Positions 40,975 to 46,234 of a stretch of 46,234 nucleotides of DNA are shown piece after piece; position 1 is the stretch's first letter; every line of letters begins with the position of its first letter. Below the pieces are notes generated by a model. That model saw nothing but the letters and a program-made list of their open reading frames with translations, did not search any database and had not been told where the DNA came from. The stretch is from JBBDSV01 sp040904785 (GTDB lineage Bacteria > Actinomycetota > Nitriliruptoria > Nitriliruptorales > Nitriliruptoraceae). The translations under genes were made by a program, and so were the position numbers. The stretch is from positions 1 to 46,234 of the forward strand of contig JBBDSV010000028.1 of NCBI GenBank assembly GCA_040904785.1, written 5' to 3'.

Positions 40975-41576
40975 ATCGTTACCTCGCCGTAGATCGCATC
41001 GCGGAGCGCGTCCAGGTGATCAGCCACCGCCACCCGTGCCGTCGCACCATCTCCCGCACGGACGGCGTCGACGATCGCGGCGTGGTCGTCACCTTGGTCG
41101 CACGGCCCCGCGATGCGGGCACGGACCGGCGCAAGCCGTTCGTTGAGGATCTCGATGACTTCCCGCAGATAGGTGTTCTCGGCGTGCTGGCCGAGGGCAA
41201 TGTGGAAGTGATGGCCGGCGGCGCTCCCTGCGAGTTCGAGCGCCATCGCGACGGCCGCTCGGTCCCCCGCCGATCGATGGGTGATCTCGTGGGCTACGTG
41301 TGATTCGAGGAGGCGGAGAAGCTCGACGAGATTGCGGACGTCGCGAAGCGTGAGTGTTGAGACACGGAATCCGCTGCTGTCGTTCGACTGGACAACACGG
41401 GTGACCGCGAGTCGCTTCAGCGCGTCACGGACGGGCGTGCGGCTCATGCCGAGCTCGTCTGCGAGCGAGGTCACCACGAGGCGGTCGCCCGCCTGCAGCG
41501 CGCCGTCGAGGATCGATGCGAGGATCGCGTCGCGCGCACGTTGCGTGAGCAGAGTGTCCGATTCGTTCACCGTCAC
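40971..41576 (-). CDS. Second GntR-family regulator, FCD type
   Basis: A 201-residue paralogue of the preceding regulator. The winged helix spans about 8-70 (LLTQRARDAILASILDGALQAG, GMSRTPVRDALKRLAVTRVV) and the shorter FCD domain about 76-195 (DVRNLVELLRLLESHVAHEI, HHFHIALGQHAENTYL, VADHLDALRD). Having two unlike FCD regulators, overlapping by four bases, in one operon suggests two inducers or a heteromeric arrangement. It is divergent from the deaminase-type amidohydrolase gene, whose promoter region it shares. Confidence 0.92.
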   Translation of the reverse strand: MTVNESDTLLTQRARDAILASILDGALQAGDRLVVTSLADELGMSRTPVRDALKRLAVTRVVQSNDSSGFRVSTLTLRDVRNLVELLRLLESHVAHEITHRSAGDRAAVAMALELAGSAAGHHFHIALGQHAENTYLREVIEILNERLAPVRARIAGPCDQGDDHAAIVDAVRAGDGATARVAVADHLDALRDAIYGEVTI

Positions 41577-41618
41577 CTCCCGTGCGTCGGCGGCACTCTA
41601 GTCACAACAGCCGTCAGT

Positions 41619-41643
41619 GCCGTATACGTTTTCTGCGTACGGC
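41619..41643. promoter_or_regulatory. Inverted repeat with CGTATACG core, candidate GntR operator 1
   Basis: GCCGTA (41619-41624) and TACGGC (41638-41643) are perfect arms; the left one contains the self-complementary 8-mer CGTATACG (41621-41628), similar to the GTATAC-type cores bound by FCD regulators. It lies 43 bases upstream of the second GntR gene and so may serve autoregulation. Confidence 0.45.
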
Positions 41644-41678
41644 GTTGCAATCTTGCCGTCTGAAGCATTGAAATCGCA

Positions 41679-41690
41679 TGTATGAATACA
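41679..41690. promoter_or_regulatory. Palindrome TGTAT-GA-ATACA, candidate GntR operator 2
   Basis: The 12 bases TGTATGAATACA are symmetric except for the central GA. This layout (TGTAT..ATACA) is close to known FCD-GntR operators. It sits midway in the divergent region between the regulators and the catabolic/transport genes. Confidence 0.5.
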
Positions 41691-41776
41691 GCTGATTCTC
41701 GTCTGCGCAGCGTAATCACAGGTAAATCCGGCAGAAATGCGCGATATCAAGAGTGCTGTGCCGGACAGATCGGGTA

Positions 41777-41805
41777 TTGACGCGCAGCATGCATACAAGT
41801 AGACG
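41777..41805 (+). promoter_or_regulatory. Candidate promoter of the deaminase-BMP-ABC operon
   Basis: TTGACG (41777-41782) and TAGACG (41800-41805) are separated by 17 bases and lie before the ATG at 41830, which has its own GGAGG ribosome-binding site (41816-41820). The -10 box falls inside palindrome 41790-41811, so a bound regulator would block it. Confidence 0.45.
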
Positions 41806-41811
41806 TATGCA
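41790..41811. promoter_or_regulatory. Palindrome TGCATAC-N8-GTATGCA, candidate GntR operator 3
   Basis: Seven-base perfect arms (41790-41796 and 41805-41811) flank an 8-base centre, directly upstream of the deaminase-type gene and over its likely -10 box. The arms share the ATAC/GTAT element with the other two palindromes in this gap. Confidence 0.55.
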
Positions 41812-41829
41812 GATCGGAGGGAGCGGGAC

Positions 41830-43254
41830 ATGGCAACCAAGCTCTTGGAACACGGATACGTCGTCACCGTCGACGGGGAGCGTCGTGTGCTTCCCGACGG
41901 CTGGATCGCGATCGATGACGCGCGGATTACCGCGATCGGCGCGCACGGGGCAGATGAGCCACCCGCCGACATCGACGAGCGCATCGATCTCGGCGGGATG
42001 CTCGCCATGCCGGGTCTGTTGAACGGGCACAACCATCATTGGGCCAGCCTGTTCAAGAACACCGGCGAGGGGTACCTGCTGGAGGAGTGGCTCGATGCGG
42101 TCACACTGCCATTGATGTTCAAGTTGACCTCCGACGACCTGCGAATCGCGGCCTACCTCGGGGCAATCGAACAGTTGAAGACGGGTACGACGTGCTCGCT
42201 GAATCATGTGGTCAACACAAATGACCACGAAACGATGCAGGCGATCATCGAACCGGTGCTCGACGTTGGGATCCGTCAACTGGTGACCAAGGAGCTTCGC
42301 GAAACTCCTGACCCGCCGTTCTCGACGCGATACGAGGCCCATCCACATGTTCGCACGCGTGATGAAGAACTTGCACTCGCACGAGAGGTCATTGACCGGT
42401 GGGACGGTTCGGGCGATCTCGTGCACATGGGGCTGACTATAGAAACCGGCGCCAACTGGATGCTGCACAACGCGACGAGCGACGAGATCATCATCGAGGG
42501 CGTTCGGCTGGCACAGGAGCGCGGCCTCAAGATCTCGAACCACTGCTCTGCCGGGACCCCGTGGTTGTCGATCAAGGAGTTCGAACAAGCCACCGGTGGT
42601 GGCGATGTTGACTATCTCGTTCGACTGGGCGCTCTGACGGACAACTGGGCGCTCATCCATTCGCTGCATCTCAAGGACCGTGAGATCGACGCGATTGCTC
42701 GAGCTGGTGCGAGCGTGGTCTCGAATCCGGTGAGCAATGCCTACAGCTGTGACGGGATCGCGCCGCTCAAGCAGATGTTCGCGGCAGGCGTGAACGTGGG
42801 CCTCGGAAGTGACGGCGCATATGTCAACTGTTCGATGGACATGGTCGAGCAGATGAAGTTTGCGTGTCTGATCCAGAACGTCACCCATTACGACCCGAAC
42901 CTGATGACCGCGGAACGTGTGATCGAAATGGCGACGATCAACACCGCCAGAGCGATGGGTCTCGACGATGAGATCGGATCACTCGAGGTCGGGAAGCGCG
43001 CGGACATCGCCGTGTTCGACCTGGGCCGCGCGCACACCGTCGTCGGGAATCGGCCGATTGCCGCACTCGTCTTCTCGGCCCACGGAACCGATGTCGACAC
43101 GGTGCTGGTGAACGGCGAAGTCCGTGTTCGCCACGGCGATCTCGTCGGCTTCGACCGCGAGCAGGAGGTCCTCGAAGAGGCGACCGTACGAGCACGTGAA
43201 GTCATCGGACGCGCCGGACTTACCGAACGCGTCTTCCAACACTGGCGCCGTTGA
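41830..43254 (+). CDS. Deaminase-type amidohydrolase (cytosine/8-oxoguanine deaminase-like)
   Basis: A 474-residue metal-dependent hydrolase of the SsnA/AtzB/guanine-deaminase branch, expected to remove an amino group from a purine, pyrimidine, pterin or triazine. The first-strand metal motif is NGHNHHW (H67, H69). Later metal and catalytic motifs are KISNHCSAG near 235, LIHSLHL near 278 and the aspartate in GLGSDGAYVNCSMD near 318-331. The ends fold into the small beta-sandwich (LLEHGYVVTVDGERRV, KRADIAVFDLGRAHTVVG). ATG at 41830 follows GGAGGGAG. It leads the operon with the BMP-type importer, which suggests that the transported solute or its product is the substrate. Confidence 0.88.
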   Translation: MATKLLEHGYVVTVDGERRVLPDGWIAIDDARITAIGAHGADEPPADIDERIDLGGMLAMPGLLNGHNHHWASLFKNTGEGYLLEEWLDAVTLPLMFKLTSDDLRIAAYLGAIEQLKTGTTCSLNHVVNTNDHETMQAIIEPVLDVGIRQLVTKELRETPDPPFSTRYEAHPHVRTRDEELALAREVIDRWDGSGDLVHMGLTIETGANWMLHNATSDEIIIEGVRLAQERGLKISNHCSAGTPWLSIKEFEQATGGGDVDYLVRLGALTDNWALIHSLHLKDREIDAIARAGASVVSNPVSNAYSCDGIAPLKQMFAAGVNVGLGSDGAYVNCSMDMVEQMKFACLIQNVTHYDPNLMTAERVIEMATINTARAMGLDDEIGSLEVGKRADIAVFDLGRAHTVVGNRPIAALVFSAHGTDVDTVLVNGEVRVRHGDLVGFDREQEVLEEATVRAREVIGRAGLTERVFQHWRR

Positions 43255-43280
43255 ACACCGATCGAGTAGGGGAGAAGAAC

Positions 43281-44348
43281 GTGAGACGAAACCCACGCAC
43301 CCTCGTTGTCGCGATTGCGTCGGCGATGGCAATGATCCTGGCTGGATGTGGCGGGAGCGACACGCCCGAAACGTCCGGCGGAACAGACACACCCGAGCCG
43401 TCGACTGGCTCGGAAACACCGGAGGAGCCTGAGGCAGCGGAGCCTGATTCGGACATTCGGGTCGCGATCCTCACTCCGGGCCCGACAACAGACAATGGGT
43501 ACAACCAGGACGCGGATCGTGCGCGATCGGCAATTGAAGACGAACTCGGGCTCGAGGTCGCGCTGACCGAGTCTGTCGACGTCGCGAATCAAGCGGACGT
43601 CTACCGGCAGTTTGCGACACAGGGCTACGGCCTCGTCATCGGCTGGGGTGGTCAGTTCACCGATGGTGCGGTGGAGGTGGCCGCAGAGTTCCCTGACACG
43701 AATTTCTTGGTCGTGAACTCGAACGTCGAGAACGGCAGCAACCTCGGGTCGCTCGACACCGCGATCGAGGACTGGCAGTTCATGGCTGGATGGCTTGCGG
43801 CCAGTCTGTCCGAATCAGGGACGATTGGCTGGGTCGGCGCGCTGTGCTTTCCCGCTACGGCCGCGAACCTGCACGGCACAGAGCAGGGCGCCGAGTTCGT
43901 CGATGCAGACATCGAGGTGCTGTCGACGTTCACCGGCGACTTCGAGGATCCAACGGTGGCCTCGCAGGCCGCACAGGCGATGATCGAGAGCGGCGCGGAC
44001 GTGCTCACGGGCAATCTCAACAACGGTTGGGCGGGGGTCATCGAAGCGGCACAGGCCGCAGGCATCCCCGTGATCACCGAGTGGGAGGACAACTCGGCGA
44101 CCGCTCCCGACACCATCGTCTCGGCAGTGCTCAAGTCGCAGGCGCGATTCGTCGTCGCGGAGGTCGAGAAGGTGCTCGACGGCACGTTCGACGGTTCGTT
44201 CACGCTCTATAACCTGCCTGATGACTGGGGTCCGACCGTGGCGAACACCGATCTGCTTGACGATGCGTTGCACGCCCAAGCCCTCGAGGTGCAGGCCATG
44301 ATTGCATCGGGCGAGATCGAACCCGAGCATGACGAGACCTGCCCGTAG
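43281..44348 (+). CDS. BMP-family ABC transporter substrate-binding lipoprotein
   Basis: A 355-residue lipoprotein anchored outside the membrane. A basic n-region and hydrophobic segment end in the lipobox LAGC with the acylated cysteine at about residue 23; an acidic threonine/proline-rich linker follows. The mature domain shows BMP/PnrA traits: VAILTPGPTTDNGYNQDADRA in part, QGYGLVIGWGGQF, FLVVNSN, IGWVGAL and a C-terminal PDDWGPTVANTDLLDD. Family members bind purine nucleosides or related compounds. GTG at 43281 is after GGGGAGAA; a TTG at 43251 overlapping the upstream stop is less likely. Confidence 0.9.
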   Translation: MRRNPRTLVVAIASAMAMILAGCGGSDTPETSGGTDTPEPSTGSETPEEPEAAEPDSDIRVAILTPGPTTDNGYNQDADRARSAIEDELGLEVALTESVDVANQADVYRQFATQGYGLVIGWGGQFTDGAVEVAAEFPDTNFLVVNSNVENGSNLGSLDTAIEDWQFMAGWLAASLSESGTIGWVGALCFPATAANLHGTEQGAEFVDADIEVLSTFTGDFEDPTVASQAAQAMIESGADVLTGNLNNGWAGVIEAAQAAGIPVITEWEDNSATAPDTIVSAVLKSQARFVVAEVEKVLDGTFDGSFTLYNLPDDWGPTVANTDLLDDALHAQALEVQAMIASGEIEPEHDETCP

Positions 44349-44357
44349 GTCGCGTCA

Positions 44358-45896
44358 GTGACGAACGACCGCGCCGGGATGGACGCCGTGCTGCATCTCG
44401 AGCAGATCAGCAAGGCCTATCCCGGCGTGGTCGCGAACGACGACGTTTCCCTCGCAATCGCGCCTGGCGAGATCCATGCCCTTGTCGGCGAGAACGGTGC
44501 CGGCAAGTCGACGCTGCTGTCCATCCTGTACGGCCTCGTACAGCCCGACACGGGCACAATCCGATTGGACGGGAACTCGGTCGAGTTCTCGTCGCCACGC
44601 GATGCGATCTTGGCAGGGATCGGACTCGTGCAGCAGCACTTCTCGGTCATCTCGACGTTGACGCTGGTCGAGAACCTCACGTTGGCGATGCACACGATCG
44701 ACCGAAAGGTCACGCGCGACGCGGCGGCCAGACGCGCACGCGAACTCGAGTCCCGACTCGACATGGATCTGCCGCTCGACGTGCCGCTCGGCGAGTTGCC
44801 GATCGCGACCCAGCAGCGTGCAGAGGTCCTCAAAGCACTGGTGCACGACGTACGCGTTCTTGCACTCGACGAACCAAATGCACTGCTCACGCCGTCCGAA
44901 TGGGAGCAGTTGGCGGGGGTGCTGCGGACGCTCGCCGCGGACGGTGTGGCCATTGTCCTCGTCAGCCACAAGCTGGGTGACGTACTCGAGATCGCTGATT
45001 GCGTCACGGTGATGCGAAGCGGTCAGGTGGTTGCGTGTCAGGAAGCGGAGACGCTGGACGAGGCCGCCGTCGGCGAGTTGATGGTGGGCGCCCGGATAGC
45101 GGGCGGCGACGTCAGTCTCAGCCCGCGCGAGCGTGCTGCCACCTCGCCTCGACTTCGGGCAGAGGAATTGACGGTCACCGATCCGCGGGGTGTCACGGCG
45201 GTCAACGCCATCAACCTAGCCTTGTGGCCCGGGGAAATCGTCGGGCTTGCCGGTGTGGAGGGAAGCGGGCAGGTCGAACTGACCGAAGCACTCGCGGGAG
45301 TCCGTCCATCGACACACGGCCGGACGTGGTACGACGGCGAAGACATTACTGCAGCAAGCGTGCGTGAGAGGGCGCGACGGGGCATGGCGTACATCCCTGC
45401 CGACCGCCACGACGCCGGGATGGTCGCGAGCCAGACGGTCGCCCACAACTTGCTGTACCGGCGCCTGCATGCGGGCGAGTTCACGCGCCGGGGTCTGCTG
45501 TCGCGCCGGGCGATGACCGACGCGGCGAAGTCTCTCGTTGGCGCATACGACATCCGGACTCCGTCGGTGCACGTGCTCATGGGCGCCTTGTCCGGCGGCA
45601 ATCAGCAGAAGGTCGTGCTCGCACGCGAATTGTCGCGGTCGCCACGCGTCATCATCGCGTGTTATCCGACGCGTGGACTCGACTTCGCCGCGACGCAGTT
45701 TGTGCGCAGTGCTTTGGCGAAGCAACGCGATGCGGGAGCAGCGGTGTTGTTTGCGTCCGTCGATCTCGATGAGCTGCTGGCGTGGACCGACCGAATCGTT
45801 GTCATGCACGGCGGCGAGATCGTCGGGGAACTCACGACGCGTGAGGCCAATGCACGATCACTCGGCTTGCTCATGGGTGGCGAGGTGCACGCGTGA
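44358..45896 (+). CDS. ABC transporter ATPase, duplicated domain (BmpB/RbsA type)
   Basis: A 512-residue cytosolic ATPase with two nucleotide-binding domains. The first has Walker A GENGAGKST (about 44-52), Q-loop QQHFSVI, an unusual signature PIATQQRAEVLKAL and Walker B LALDEPNA. The second has a degenerate Walker A GVEGSGQVEL, a good LSGGNQQKVVLARE signature and a weakened Walker B VIIACYPTRGLD. This unequal pair is typical of carbohydrate- and nucleoside-importer ATPases of the RbsA/BmpB/YufO type. GTG at 44358 begins nine bases after the lipoprotein stop, and the end overlaps the permease start by four bases (GTGA). Confidence 0.93.
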   Translation: MTNDRAGMDAVLHLEQISKAYPGVVANDDVSLAIAPGEIHALVGENGAGKSTLLSILYGLVQPDTGTIRLDGNSVEFSSPRDAILAGIGLVQQHFSVISTLTLVENLTLAMHTIDRKVTRDAAARRARELESRLDMDLPLDVPLGELPIATQQRAEVLKALVHDVRVLALDEPNALLTPSEWEQLAGVLRTLAADGVAIVLVSHKLGDVLEIADCVTVMRSGQVVACQEAETLDEAAVGELMVGARIAGGDVSLSPRERAATSPRLRAEELTVTDPRGVTAVNAINLALWPGEIVGLAGVEGSGQVELTEALAGVRPSTHGRTWYDGEDITAASVRERARRGMAYIPADRHDAGMVASQTVAHNLLYRRLHAGEFTRRGLLSRRAMTDAAKSLVGAYDIRTPSVHVLMGALSGGNQQKVVLARELSRSPRVIIACYPTRGLDFAATQFVRSALAKQRDAGAAVLFASVDLDELLAWTDRIVVMHGGEIVGELTTREANARSLGLLMGGEVHA

Positions 45897-46234
45897 CGCT
45901 CACCGCCATATTGCGTGGTGCCGCGCGAACTGCACGGAATGCGAATGTCATCTTCCCGGTTCTGGCGGTGACACTTGCGCTACTCACGGCCGGCGCACTG
46001 CTCGCCGCAACGGGGACCGATGCTGTCGCTGCACTGGGCAACGCGTTCGACGCGGCGCTCGGTGGGACCTACGCCGTGAGCACGACGATCACGAAGGCGC
46101 TTCCCCGGCTGTTCGCAGCGCTCGGAATCGCGATCGCGCTGCGCGCTGGCCTGTGGAACATCGGTGCGGAGGGTCAACTGTATGTCGGTGCGCTCGGTGC
46201 GGTCGGGGTCGCCCTGGCCCTCGAGGGCTTCCCG
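45893..46234 (+). CDS. ABC transporter permease (BmpC/YufP type), partial
   Basis: Only the first 114 codons lie in the window; the gene continues past the right edge. From GTG 45893, overlapping the ATPase stop, it reads a first membrane helix (NVIFPVLAVTLALLTAGALL) and then LFAALGIAIALRAGLWNIGAEGQLYVGALGAVGV, the highly typical permease segment of BPD_transp_2 proteins of the nucleoside/sugar importer group. A second permease gene is expected downstream, as BMP importers usually have two. Confidence 0.93.
   Translation, partial: MTLTAILRGAARTARNANVIFPVLAVTLALLTAGALLAATGTDAVAALGNAFDAALGGTYAVSTTITKALPRLFAALGIAIALRAGLWNIGAEGQLYVGALGAVGVALALEGFP

Noticed and set aside
1..46234. tRNA genes, CRISPR arrays, IS elements or prophage
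   Set aside because: No tRNA T-arm with matching acceptor ends, no regularly spaced repeats, no transposase or integrase frames were found. The only mobile element supported is the DnaB intein.

Overview
The window is a high-GC, gene-dense chromosomal segment of an actinobacterium. Four things point there: GC-rich codon use with many GTG starts, DUF6049 and DUF5318 family proteins, a nickel superoxide dismutase, and a gene order that closely follows the mycobacterial stretch gid-parA-parB ... cwlM-trxC-trxB2-rsmA-sigM-Rv3910-Rv3909-mutT4-pcnA. A deep-branching class such as Acidimicrobiia would fit, but that is a guess. I saw no tRNA, rRNA, CRISPR array, IS element or prophage.

Layout. (1) 1-2810: a near-consensus parS site, rsmG and the parAB segregation operon. 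(2) 2848-6461 (minus): rpiA, a HAD phosphatase, ddl and a PLP aminotransferase, a tightly packed block that is not at this place in mycobacteria. (3) 6547-11680: a small membrane ORF, a CwlM-like amidase, trxA, trxB, a zinc-finger membrane protein, then an anti-sigma/ECF sigma pair. (4) 11691-16045 (minus): a membrane Ser/Thr kinase, a large DUF6049 envelope protein and a NUDIX hydrolase. (5) 16098-20736: dtd, two bacterial-PH membrane proteins, the CCA-adding enzyme and a Rid-family protein. (6) 20730-22770: the Ni-SOD protease and Ni-SOD pair, DUF5318 and small proteins. (7) 22767-25486: tyrS translationally coupled to an OLD-like protein. (8) 25804-30143: rpsF-ssb-rpsR-rplI-dnaB, with dnaB split by an intein. 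(9) 30157-35645: AlgH/YqgE, a small membrane protein, a TetR regulator, threonine dehydratase and aconitase. (10) 35852-46234: a BASS-type transporter, an MFS permease, and a catabolic cluster (amidohydrolase-2, nitrilase-like enzyme, two GntR regulators, a deaminase-type amidohydrolase and a BMP-type ABC importer) that runs off the right edge.

How the genes work together. Regions 1 and 3-5 are a chromosome-segregation, cell-wall and redox neighbourhood around one ECF sigma factor. GGAAT/GGAAC-N17/18-CGTT/CGTC promoter-like motifs sit in front of trxB, trxA, the kinase operon and parA, which suggests a small local regulon. The right-hand cluster reads as an uptake and deamination/hydrolysis pathway for a purine- or other N-heterocycle-like compound, controlled by paired GntR repressors from a divergent promoter region with several palindromes.

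Most notable: a kinase standing where mycobacteria have a MurJ-pseudokinase fusion, with no MurJ here; an OLD-like protein whose ATPase motifs are lost while the TOPRIM motifs remain; a DnaB intein with a decayed homing endonuclease; the shared ECF-type promoter motif; and the uncharacterised GntR-controlled catabolic and transport cluster.
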